DNA of 5,804 bases from the NCBI GenBank assembly GCA_002306975.1, contig DBTI01000146.1:1-5804 (forward strand). The letters are read 5' to 3'. This document shows positions 1-4,051 of this stretch, in pieces (the stretch's first letter is position 1; each line of letters begins with the position of its first letter). The notes under the pieces are model-generated. The model ran no database searches, had not been told where the DNA came from, and saw only the letters and a list, made by a program, of their open reading frames with translations. Position numbers and translations under genes: made by a program. Origin of the DNA: Ruminococcaceae bacterium UBA1320. Lineage in GTDB: Bacteria > Bacillota > Clostridia > Oscillospirales > Ethanoligenentaceae.

Positions 1-86
1 CCTTCTTTTATATCAAGTTCGGAAGCTATTTCTACAACTTTTTTGCCGCTTAAGTAAAGTACTTTTGCTTTTTCACGGTCAGTCAA
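1..86 (-). CDS. Probable phage terminase small subunit, N-terminal part (runs off left edge)
   Basis: Only the first 28 codons are inside the window. The start is TTG at 86-84: an in-frame TAA lies five codons upstream, and a GAGGGTGG ribosome binding site sits just before it, so no other start fits. The peptide begins LTDREKAKVLYLSGKKVVEIA and continues SELDIKE, a helix-turn-helix pattern (DREKA...Y..G....EIA..L.I). In phage terminase small subunits such an N-terminal helix-turn-helix binds the packaging site and works with the large subunit ATPase. The position, first gene after an intrinsic terminator and downstream of an ArpU-like late regulator, fits the start of the packaging operon. 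With so little sequence, another HTH protein such as a small regulator cannot be excluded. Confidence 0.5.
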   Translation of the reverse strand, partial: MTDREKAKVLYLSGKKVVEIASELDIKE

Positions 87-133
87 TTCACCACCCTCTT
101 ACTTACACATAGGAACTTGGTTTAATTGCAAAC

Positions 134-163
134 AAAAAAAGGGCAAGCATTTTCATGCCGCCC
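134..163 (-). terminator. Intrinsic terminator before the packaging operon
   Basis: Read on the minus strand, GGGC pairs with GCCC and an inner GCAT/ATGC stem is closed by a GAAA tetraloop. A G-U pair and one bulged U lie between the two stems, and seven T follow. It lies just after the stop of the 171-491 ORF and before the TTG start at 86. It should end early transcription, so the terminase gene would need its own promoter or antitermination. Confidence 0.8.
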
Positions 164-170
164 CATCTAA

Positions 171-491
171 TCATATCTGGCTGAGATCATGCAATATACG
201 GTCAACTTTATCCTCGGCTTCCGCACCAAAAACAATAGGCGGGTCGGTTGTTAAGTGAACAACATAATTTCCACCGTCATGACTTGTCTGTTTTAGCGCA
301 GCGCCTTTTTTTATCCGGCTCTGCAAATTTGTAAGCTTTTGAAATTCAGACATATTAGCACCTCCTGCTTTATTATACCCATTCGCTTTAGTTTTTTTAT
401 GCGTCCTGTAATAAACATCAACATCCTTACAGATTTCACTCCATGTTCTATTGTCCATAGCCGGTTTAAAATGCGGGTGCTTTCTGCTCAT
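171..491 (-). CDS. Small phage protein of unknown function, 106 aa (or 60 aa from an internal start)
   Basis: I do not recognise this family. The longest reading starts at ATG 491, preceded by GAGGAAGTGA, and its ATG overlaps the TGA of the upstream short ORF (ATGA), which suggests translational coupling. A second in-frame start at 353 has a textbook AGGAGG at 361-366 with about seven bases of spacing. It would give a 60-residue protein beginning MSEFQKLTNLQSRIKKG and ending DRILHDLSQI. The first 46 residues (basic, HFKPAMDNRTW...) may be a separate gene. If the run of seven A near 399 had eight, that gene would stop at once (THKKN-stop), leaving two adjacent genes. No membrane segment or known motif is visible. 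The ORF being a gene is fairly safe; which start or starts are used is not. Confidence 0.6.
   Translation of the reverse strand: MSRKHPHFKPAMDNRTWSEICKDVDVYYRTHKKTKANGYNKAGGANMSEFQKLTNLQSRIKKGAALKQTSHDGGNYVVHLTTDPPIVFGAEAEDKVDRILHDLSQI
361..366 (-). promoter_or_regulatory. Strong internal ribosome binding site (AGGAGG)
   Basis: A perfect AGGAGG followed by TGCTAAT and ATG at 353-351. It lies inside the longer reading of the 171-491 ORF and is the main reason to think a 60-residue product starts at 353. Confidence 0.65.
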
Positions 492-622
492 GGTGTCACT
501 TCCTCAAAACAGGCATAATAAATGCGCCCATTGCTGGACGCTTTAAATAAGATTGCGATAATTCTGATTGTAATAATGCTAATCTGAGCAACAGTTTTAA
601 TGGTAATTGCTTTGATAGCCAC
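488..622 (-). CDS. Short hydrophobic ORF, 44 aa, coupled to the next gene
   Basis: A GTG-started reading of 44 codons whose TGA overlaps the ATG of the next ORF by four bases (ATGA). The N-terminal half is rich in I, V, A and T with isolated K, R and Q (AIKAITIKTVAQISIITIRI), followed by a polar tail ending ACFEEVTP. It is hydrophobic but has charged residues within the segment, so an amphipathic or weak membrane helix is as likely as a true transmembrane one. The ribosome binding site is poor: GGATGG about eleven bases upstream. An in-frame TAA just upstream limits extension. The overlap geometry is the best argument that it is translated. Function unknown. Confidence 0.35.
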   Translation of the reverse strand: MAIKAITIKTVAQISIITIRIIAILFKASSNGRIYYACFEEVTP

Positions 623-659
623 AATTGTTTAGACCATCCAAAGCGTTGACTTGCACATC

Positions 660-693
660 ATATCGAGTGGAAAAATCTGCTCGATATTTTTTT
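660..693 (+). terminator. Plus-facing intrinsic terminator-like hairpin
   Basis: ATATCGAG and CTCGATAT form a perfect 8-bp stem around a 12-base loop, followed on the plus strand by seven or more T. No plus-strand gene ends here, so it would act on antisense transcripts. On the minus strand it lies in the leader of the 488-622 ORF. Confidence 0.5.
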
Positions 694-711
694 ATAGCCT
701 CGTTTACATAT

Positions 712-740
712 AAAAAGCGTCTGCTCAAAGGTAGACGCTT
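712..740 (-). terminator. Intrinsic terminator after the winged-helix gene
   Basis: On the minus strand AAGCGTCT pairs with AGACGCTT (8 bp, 10-base loop), followed by a run of T. It starts six bases after the stop of the 746-988 gene and closes that unit. Confidence 0.7.
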
Positions 741-745
741 AGCTA

Positions 746-988
746 TTATTTAATATTTCTTTCTTCAGTTGGTGGATTAATTTTATCCCACTCTTCAATC
801 CCTGCTTCCGTCATCATGTAATCCCCGTTTTGGTCTTTTTTAACCCAGCCATTTTTTAAAGCAAGTGCCAAGGCCTCTTCAATCTGGCCATGTGAATAAT
901 TAGGAAGCTTACTTTCTATAAATGCCAAACTAAGCCATTGATTCCAACCAGTAAAGAGGGTTAAAAATATCCCATCCATTACACACAT
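746..988 (-). CDS. Small winged-helix-like protein, 80 aa, with its own promoter and terminator
   Basis: The ATG at 988 is chosen because GGGAGGA lies seven bases upstream; the longer reading to 1021 starts inside the probable promoter and has no ribosome binding site. The protein (MCVMDGIFLTLF...) shows a winged-helix-like pattern: helical segments (WLSLAFIESKLP, HGQIEEALALALKNGWV), then a beta-wing-like KKDQNGDYMMTEAGIEEW, where 'G.Y..TE.G' resembles the wing of small DNA-binding wHTH proteins. No enzyme motif is visible. It has a candidate promoter just upstream (1013-1041) and a terminator just downstream, so it looks like an independent single-gene unit rather than part of the phage operon. 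The winged-helix call is an inference from the pattern; a specific target or role cannot be given. Confidence 0.7.
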   Translation of the reverse strand: MCVMDGIFLTLFTGWNQWLSLAFIESKLPNYSHGQIEEALALALKNGWVKKDQNGDYMMTEAGIEEWDKINPPTEERNIK

Positions 989-1012
989 AATAGCATCCTC
1001 CCTTTTTACCCC

Positions 1013-1041
1013 ATAATACACCCAAATATTACAGAACGCAA
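1013..1041 (-). promoter_or_regulatory. Candidate sigma-70-type promoter for the 80-aa winged-helix gene
   Basis: TTGCGT (1041-1036) and TATTAT (1018-1013) are separated by 17 bases on the minus strand. The -10 is good and the -35 modest. Transcription would begin around 1006, directly before the GGGAGGA site and the ATG at 988. Confidence 0.45.
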
Positions 1042-1046
1042 TAGAG

Positions 1047-1316
1047 TTAATGCTTTAACGGAATTATATATTGTAACACCTGCAAAATTGCACACACCGC
1101 GAGAATAACAGTTAGCCAGAACATTCTTTTTGATGATTTATCGTTTGATTTCGTCGATTTTTCTATGCCCTTTGCCAGTATCAAAGTAGCAATTACTTGT
1201 GTTTTCTGTGTATATGCTATTTGGTTTTCAAGTACTTTACTATCAGTTAAAATATTTTTCTCGAATTCTCGTTGACCCTCATTTAGTTCAAAACCATCAA
1301 ATAAATTTGTAGGCAT
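1047..1316 (-). CDS. Tail-anchored single-pass membrane protein, 89 aa, unknown function
   Basis: The ATG at 1316 follows AAAGGAGGAA at ideal spacing. The open frame continues upstream only through the promoter and is not used. Residues 1-62 are polar and partly helical (MPTNLFDGFELNEGQREFEK..., then a Lys/Ser-rich stretch). Residues about 65-86 are one clear hydrophobic helix (FWLTVILAVCAILQVLQYII), ending in a short PLKH tail. No N-terminal signal is present, so the likely topology is a cytoplasmic domain anchored at its C-terminus. It is preceded by the best promoter in the window and separated by a weak terminator-like hairpin from the regulator region. Small membrane proteins expressed from resident prophages sometimes block superinfecting phages; that is only an analogy, and I do not recognise the family. 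Confidence 0.75.
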   Translation of the reverse strand: MPTNLFDGFELNEGQREFEKNILTDSKVLENQIAYTQKTQVIATLILAKGIEKSTKSNDKSSKRMFWLTVILAVCAILQVLQYIIPLKH

Positions 1317-1337
1317 ATATATTCCTCCTTTTCTTAC

Positions 1338-1366
1338 ATAATAGTCACGTATAAGAGTAACGTCAA
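1338..1366 (-). promoter_or_regulatory. Strong sigma-70-type promoter for the 89-aa membrane protein
   Basis: TTGACG (1366-1361), a 17-base spacer and TATTAT (1343-1338) on the minus strand. Transcription would start near 1331, giving a leader of only about 15 bases that holds the GGAGG site. It is the closest match to consensus in the window, so this gene is probably expressed without phage activation. Confidence 0.7.
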
Positions 1367-1370
1367 GAGT

Positions 1371-1392
1371 AATAAAGCCCCCCAACGGGCGT
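1371..1392 (-). terminator. Possible terminator upstream of the 89-aa gene promoter
   Basis: On the minus strand, GGACGCCC, GTTGGG, GGGC and TTTATT form a short G/C stem (GCCC/GGGC) followed by a T-rich tail. It sits just before the promoter at 1338-1366 and would separate that gene from the regulator region. The stem is short, and the plus strand also has a T-rich tail, so it might act in both directions. Confidence 0.4.
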
Positions 1393-1669
1393 CCTTTTAT
1401 CTTTTACCCCATGAACACCGGCAAACACGGCATCCGTTTTCTGAATGCAATGGATTTGTGAACTTAGGAGCACAAACTGCTATTAACACCGATTCATGTA
1501 AAATAAAAATGTGTATGCAACTCTTGACGTAATTGCCACAGAAGCGCTCCACCAGTATTCCGGTGAAGCGCTTCTGTGAAAGGAGGACATATTGAAATGG
1601 TGAAGATATCTTATTGAAATTTTTGTTAGCATAATGGTACTCTAAACCAGTAAGCATTGCAAGTGCGGA
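1386..1669. other. Gene-poor segment with strong hairpin between regulator and membrane-protein gene
   Basis: An 86-codon minus-strand reading (1397-1657) exists, but it has no ribosome binding site at its ATG, is rich in Cys and His, and ends in CRVCRCSWGKR, which does not resemble a phage protein I know. I treat it as chance. The stretch contains a 42-base hairpin (1537-1578), a plus-strand AAAGGAGG with only a six-codon ORF after it, and one arm of an inverted repeat whose partner covers the -35 box at 1361-1366. Confidence 0.5.
1537..1578. repeat. Strong palindromic hairpin, REP-like or DNA-element end
   Basis: CACAGAAGCGCT (1537-1548) is perfectly complementary to AGCGCTTCTGTG (1567-1578). 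Inside, after a single C/A mismatch, CACC pairs with GGTG around an 8-base loop. No T run follows on either strand, so it is not a standard terminator. It may be a repetitive extragenic palindrome, a protein-binding site, or the remnant of a small mobile element. Confidence 0.6.
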
Positions 1670-2143
1670 TTAGTGCTTTTTAGTGCTGTCTTTTTTATTA
1701 TCTACAATATGCAGTATTTTAGATAATGCCGAAAAATACCTGTGCTTAGTCCAACTTTCTGAATAATGCGTTGCTTTTGCAATTTGTTTAAAATCCATTT
1801 GTTCACAGTGCTTCAGATGAATTATTTCCTCTTCCAGTGGCTTTAATGTTTGTAAGGCGTTTTCAATCGCTTCATCAATATGATGTAGCTCAAAAATTTC
1901 TTTGCGCCGATCTGATATTTCACGTTTCCATTGTTCCGGCTTATCCTCTAATTGGCATACTGCATCAAGTGGTGCATTTCCCGGCATTGTTCCGTGCGGC
2001 ATACCGTCATACTTTATAGAACCACTACTATCATAAAGCGCCGCGAATTCGGCTTTTAGCGTATTCAATCTGTTAATTGCATCTTTCAGCCCCCTATGGT
2101 TGTAATAATTATCAAGCTTGTACTCAAGTTCTTTTAATAACAT
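1670..2143 (-). CDS. ArpU/DUF1492-like phage transcriptional regulator, sigma-region-4-like HTH
   Basis: A 157-residue protein starting at ATG 2143, with AGGAGG six bases upstream. Residues 1-100 are helical and charged (MLLKELEYKLDNYYNHR..., with a DRRKEIFELHHIDEAIENAL segment). Residues about 103-145 (LEEEIIHLKHCEQMDFKQI and AKATHYSESWTKHRYFSALSKI) form a helix-turn-helix like region 4 of sigma factors, in which 'EE.I..L.....F..IA......S......R....L.KI' is the typical pattern. Phage proteins of this kind (ArpU, RinA and DUF1492 groups) sit just before the packaging genes and activate late transcription. The location, shortly upstream of a terminator and a probable terminase gene, agrees. 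Assignment to one exact family is an inference. The long non-coding leader upstream (2144-2434) may hold its control signals. Confidence 0.75.
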   Translation of the reverse strand: MLLKELEYKLDNYYNHRGLKDAINRLNTLKAEFAALYDSSGSIKYDGMPHGTMPGNAPLDAVCQLEDKPEQWKREISDRRKEIFELHHIDEAIENALQTLKPLEEEIIHLKHCEQMDFKQIAKATHYSESWTKHRYFSALSKILHIVDNKKDSTKKH

Positions 2144-2182
2144 TGCAAGCCTCCTGAGATTACGCCCACAATAGGGGCTATT

Positions 2183-2196
2183 ATTCTGATAATACT
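2183..2196 (+). repeat. 14-bp direct repeat, copy 1
   Basis: ATTCTGATAATACT, identical to 2313-2326, 130 bases apart. It is followed by AAAG; the TACAAAGAAA that would complete the unit begins only at 2253, after a 52-base segment. Confidence 0.7.
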
Positions 2197-2201
2197 AAAG
2201 C

Positions 2202-2227
2202 AACTTGGAAATTCTAATTTTCAAGTT
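2202..2227. promoter_or_regulatory. Near-perfect AT-rich palindrome, operator-like
   Basis: AACTTGGAAATT, a CT centre and AATTTTCAAGTT: two 12-base arms with one mismatch. Its size and two-fold symmetry are those of a dimeric repressor site, and it overlaps the weak promoter-like TTAGAA-N17-TATTAT upstream of the regulator gene. No bound protein can be named. Confidence 0.4.
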
Positions 2228-2312
2228 TTATACTACTGACCGGAAATCATGATACAAAGAAAAGCCAGTTAGCCTTTTCACGGTCCTTTATTTACCATCA
2301 ATAATCACGTTA

Positions 2313-2326
2313 ATTCTGATAATACT
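2313..2326 (+). repeat. 14-bp direct repeat, copy 2
   Basis: ATTCTGATAATACT, identical to 2183-2196. Here it is followed by TCTAAAG and directly by TACAAAGAAA (2334-2343), so the unit is uninterrupted. Confidence 0.7.
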
Positions 2327-2333
2327 TCTAAAG

Positions 2334-2384
2334 TACAAAGAAATGGGTTACTACTTTATTGTTTTGACCCGGTTTTTCTTTGTA
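2334..2384. repeat. 10-bp inverted repeat TACAAAGAAA ... TTTCTTTGTA
   Basis: The arms 2334-2343 and 2375-2384 are perfectly complementary, and inner GGGT/ACCC bases could extend the hairpin. A third, direct copy of the 10-mer lies at 2253-2262. Confidence 0.5.
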
Positions 2385-2385
2385 T

Positions 2386-2418
2386 GGGGACGCTTTATGC
2401 GTCCTCTTTTTTATTTTT
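2386..2418 (+). terminator. Plus-facing intrinsic terminator
   Basis: GGGGACGC pairs with GCGTCCTC (8 bp including one G-U) around a 5-base loop, followed on the plus strand by TTTTTTATTTTT. It lies downstream, in the minus sense, of the 24-aa peptide gene but has no T run in that direction. Confidence 0.6.
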
Positions 2419-2434
2419 AAACACTTCATGCTTT

Positions 2435-2509
2435 TCAGCATAAGATAATGATGTTTGCAACTGTGCCAATAATTGAAGCAATGGTGATAAGGTATGTAAA
2501 ATCGGGCAT
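2435..2509 (-). CDS. 24-aa single-transmembrane micropeptide
   Basis: The ATG at 2509 overlaps the stop codon of the HD-protein reading frame by one base (TGATG), with GGTGA six bases upstream, so ribosomes ending there could restart. The product starts MPDFTYLITIASIIGTVANI and ends IILC: a short polar start followed by one continuous hydrophobic helix with small residues (A, S, G), compatible with a single membrane span. Small hydrophobic ORFs are common in Firmicutes phages and some act as holin-like or accessory membrane peptides, but nothing here identifies a role. It is too short to be found by most gene callers. The hydrophobic pattern and stop/start overlap support it; lack of a strong ribosome binding site weakens it. 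Confidence 0.5.
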   Translation of the reverse strand: MPDFTYLITIASIIGTVANIIILC

Positions 2510-2721
2510 CAGCAGTCACCACTTTTCATATATAGCACGTTGCTTTTCTGATTCTCCGCCTGCTCGCGCATAAAATCCCGCATTTTCAAAAGCCACTTTT
2601 TGTTGTTTGCCTCTATCGGCACAAAATTGCAAGCGGCGGACTCCTGCCGATATTCTTTTAGTTCTCCTGATAACCGCGCACGAAATTGGTAAAACCATAT
2701 AGGGTTATAGCAAATGCTCAA
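2509..2721 (-). CDS. C-terminal fragment of the split HD protein (also readable from TTG)
   Basis: This open frame can be read from TTG 2721, which overlaps the TGA of the 5' fragment (TTGA), giving 70 residues (SICYNPIWFYQFRARLSGEL..., ending NVLYMKSGDC). No good ribosome binding site precedes the TTG, and the frame runs back without a stop through WADK and the A-run to the HD part. I therefore read it as the 3' half of one gene rather than an independent one. The region is helical and charged, typical of the end of an HD fold. A reading in another frame at 2516-2698 is its shadow. Confidence 0.45.
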   Translation of the reverse strand: MSICYNPIWFYQFRARLSGELKEYRQESAACNFVPIEANNKKWLLKMRDFMREQAENQKSNVLYMKSGDC

Positions 2722-3032
2722 CTTGTCTGCCCAGCAAAGTTTTGACGGTTCATGACCGCATTTTTTGCAAGGTGGCGACTATGATATTTGCACAGATAAT
2801 AATATTGCAATCCGAAATGAATAACCATATTTGCCGCTCTAATCGGATGATTCTGACCCCTATCGTCATCCATGTGCTCGCATCCCCAATATCCCCAGTC
2901 GTGAACGAATATGCAGAGAAACGTGTTGAAGTCAGGGCGACCGTAGAGCTTAACCCACGCAATCAGAACCGTTGTCGGGTGCCAAATAATATTATGTACG
3001 CCAAAAAGTAATGACTTTGTTCCTGTTCTCAC
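2718..3032 (-). CDS. N-terminal fragment of the split HD protein, 104 aa as read
   Basis: The start is GTG at 3032, three bases after the TAA of the preceding gene, with a weak AAGG site. Residues 1-89 carry the recognisable part: hydrophobic helices, PDFNTFLCIFVHDWGYWG (HD pair at 44-45), the polar MDDDRGQNHPIRAANM loop with H62, and the YHSRHLAK helix. The last 14 residues (NAVMNRQNFAGQTS) come from the shifted frame and lack the WADK aspartate, so this fragment alone should not bind the usual metal pair. It belongs to the closely spaced minus-strand phage gene group. Confidence 0.6.
   Translation of the reverse strand: MRTGTKSLLFGVHNIIWHPTTVLIAWVKLYGRPDFNTFLCIFVHDWGYWGCEHMDDDRGQNHPIRAANMVIHFGLQYYYLCKYHSRHLAKNAVMNRQNFAGQTS
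2760..2766 (-). other. A-run at the frame break (possible -1 slippery heptamer A-AAA-AAT)
   Basis: On the minus strand, in the zero frame, GCA AAA AAT contains A-AAA-AAT, which fits the X-XXY-YYZ pattern for -1 frameshifting. A slip gives AAA AAA TGC and leads into the CGHEPSKLCWADK frame. The same run is also a common site for one-base deletions and sequencing errors. Confidence 0.45.
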
Positions 3033-3035
3033 GCC

Positions 3036-3296
3036 TTATTCACCGTCCTCCGCTTCACCCCACGCCCCATGACGTTTTAAAACATCAATAACCTCTTGCA
3101 CATAAGATTCATCAGTGTTTACTACGATGTACTCAGGACACGGGTCTTTACCGTCTGCTTTTCTTCCTGCTTGAATGTCTTCCAAATCGTTATTAAGCAT
3201 TGCCGCCTTGAATGACGATTTAACGTATTTTACATAGTCGTCAATTTTAATAACGAGGTGCTTTCTAACACCACCGCATTTCATTAATCCGCTCAT
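3036..3296 (-). CDS. Conserved-looking phage protein of unknown function, 86 aa
   Basis: The ATG at 3296 has an excellent GGAGGGGTGA site that overlaps the end of the preceding gene; that gene's stop is only three bases away, so the two are probably co-translated. The protein is soluble and mixed alpha/beta: HLVIKIDDYVKYVKSSFKAA, then LNNDLEDIQAGRKADGKDP, then PEYIVVNTDESYVQEVIDVL and an acidic tail. An alternating strand-helix-strand-helix order can be inferred. There is no catalytic signature, Cys cluster or membrane segment. I do not recognise a named family. It immediately precedes the HD gene (three bases from stop to GTG), which suggests one polycistronic unit. Confidence 0.75.
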   Translation of the reverse strand: MSGLMKCGGVRKHLVIKIDDYVKYVKSSFKAAMLNNDLEDIQAGRKADGKDPCPEYIVVNTDESYVQEVIDVLKRHGAWGEAEDGE

Positions 3297-3299
3297 AAT

Positions 3300-3767
3300 T
3301 CACCCCTCCAACATCGGCAGCATTGACGGCAACGCTCCGGACAAATAGCACTCTTGGACTTGCGGCATTATGCATTGACCGACCGTCTGCCCATTTGGCA
3401 AAACAGTATCATAGAAAAACTCTCTTTCAAAAACGGAAATACCGGCTTCGATTGCCGCAAATTTTGCTTTGATTGATATAGCAAGCGCGCGCCATTTTTG
3501 CCGCACAGCCTGTTCATAGGCTTTTTTCTGTGCGTCTTTACTGCGAACAACGCCGCGCTCGGGCGAATGGGTAAACTCTCGGCTGTTACGGTCGGGCATA
3601 GGAAGGATAAACCGAACCTGTTTTCCGTTGGCGGTAAAGGCGATAAGCGCCTTGCCGTCCTGCCAGCCATAAGCAAACTGAGTCGCGCCGTTTCGGTTCA
3701 GAATGTTTTCAATTTCCTCACGTGACCGGAAAGATGATACCTCTGTGCTTTCCGCGTATTTATCCAT
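3300..3767 (-). CDS. Phage protein of unknown function, 155 aa
   Basis: I start this at ATG 3767, which overlaps the end of the 90-aa gene by eight bases and has GGAGGCG nine bases upstream. The longer open frame to 3950 lies wholly inside that gene and has a hydrophobic, arginine-rich extension typical of a shadow. The protein begins MDKYAESTEVSS, has SREEIENILNRNGATQFAYGW, a beta-rich part (DGKALIAFTANGKQVRFILP), a long charged helix (AQKKAYEQAVRQKWRALAIS, then IKAKFAAIEAGISVFE) and ends VLPNGQTVGQCIMPQV, then LPSMLPMLEG. This architecture is familiar from Firmicutes phage early regions but carries no assigned function. No HTH, nuclease or ATPase motif is visible. Confidence 0.8.
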   Translation of the reverse strand: MDKYAESTEVSSFRSREEIENILNRNGATQFAYGWQDGKALIAFTANGKQVRFILPMPDRNSREFTHSPERGVVRSKDAQKKAYEQAVRQKWRALAISIKAKFAAIEAGISVFEREFFYDTVLPNGQTVGQCIMPQVQECYLSGALPSMLPMLEG

Positions 3768-4032
3768 TTGCTTTCGCCTCCGCCATAAGAAATTGCCGGG
3801 CCGCTCGCAGTGCAGTATCAACAGGAGCGCTGTGCTGCGTATTTTCAGAGCCAAGAGTAATAACCAAGCCCCGCAAATAACTGATTGCATCGTTGCTTTG
3901 AGATTCAAGCTCGGGAATGATTGTTCCGGCAAGGTCAACACATTTTTCACCGGCCTGCTCTATGCAACTCTCACCTGCATCCAGTGCGTTAAACGCTTTC
4001 CAAAACTCGGCCAACTTGTTTCCTGTTTCCAC
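3760..4032 (-). CDS. Phage protein of unknown function, 90 aa
   Basis: The start is GTG at 4032, with GGAGGGA six bases upstream; the site is clear and there is no better start. The product is an all-helical-looking soluble protein (METGNKLAEFWKAFNALDAG, ESCIEQAGEKCVDLAG, SNDAISYLRGLVITLG, VDTALRAARQFLMAEAKANG) with two Cys but no metal motif. Its last codons overlap the next gene by eight bases, indicating translational coupling. Upstream lies a hairpin whose T run faces the plus strand, so it is not a stop signal for this transcript but could affect initiation because it ends about ten bases before the ribosome binding site. No family recognised. Confidence 0.75.
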   Translation of the reverse strand: METGNKLAEFWKAFNALDAGESCIEQAGEKCVDLAGTIIPELESQSNDAISYLRGLVITLGSENTQHSAPVDTALRAARQFLMAEAKANG

Positions 4033-4051
4033 GATTATCCCTCCAAATCGG

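Larger units (their letters stand above)
2144..2434. other. Repeat-rich non-coding leader upstream of the ArpU-like gene
   Basis: No supported gene. In plus-strand order it holds a small GCCC/GGGC hairpin near 2164-2178, a 14-bp repeat (2183-2196), a 26-bp near-perfect palindrome (2202-2227), TACAAAGAAA (2253-2262), the second 14-bp repeat (2313-2326), an inverted pair of the 10-mer (2334-2343 and 2375-2384) and a plus-facing terminator (2386-2418). A weak minus-strand promoter, TTAGAA-N17-TATTAT, overlaps the palindrome and the first repeat. Confidence 0.55.
2509..3032 (-). pseudogene. HD-superfamily metal-dependent phosphohydrolase split by a -1 frame change
   Basis: The 5' part (GTG 3032 to about 2763) encodes ...FNTFLCIFVHDWGYWG..., with the His-Asp pair (H44, D45) of HD phosphohydrolases, and ...CKYHSRHLAK. 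Reading past GCA-AAA-AAT in the -1 frame continues as KCGHEPSKLCWADKLSICYN, then PIWFYQFRARLSGELKEY..., to the TGA at 2509. This supplies the later Asp (in WADK) that completes an H-HD-D metal site. Joined, the product is about 174 residues, sensible for a small phage HD protein. The two halves meet at six A (2761-2766), where seven would restore one frame. Either the gene was broken by a one-base deletion, the base is a sequencing error, or ribosomes shift at A-AAA-AAT. HD proteins hydrolyse phosphate esters such as nucleotides; the substrate here is unknown. Confidence 0.65.

Noticed and set aside
558..582. Possible third, degenerate copy of ATTCTGATAATACT
   Set aside because: It needs a several-base insertion to align and lies in the short hydrophobic ORF, whose Ile codons naturally give similar AT-rich text.
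1397..1657. 86-codon minus-strand ORF
   Set aside because: No ribosome binding site at the ATG, odd Cys/His-rich composition, and it runs straight through the strong hairpin. A genuine but unusual gene is not fully excluded.
1629..1662. tRNA-like stretch (AGCATAATGGTAC resembling a D-loop)
   Set aside because: No T-loop GTTCGA motif or matching acceptor stem follows, so there is no tRNA gene and no support for a tRNA attachment-site remnant.
2328..2522. 64-codon minus-strand ORF overlapping the micropeptide
   Set aside because: It runs through the terminator hairpin and the repeat-rich leader; the hydrophobic 24-residue frame fits better and is coupled to the upstream stop.
2516..2698. 60-codon ORF overlapping the HD C-terminal part
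   Set aside because: Basic, low-quality frame; the other frame continues the HD protein with the WADK motif.
3768..3950. N-terminal extension of the 155-aa gene
   Set aside because: It lies entirely within the well-initiated 90-aa gene and reads as a shadow (Leu- and Arg-rich). The ATG at 3767 has its own ribosome binding site.
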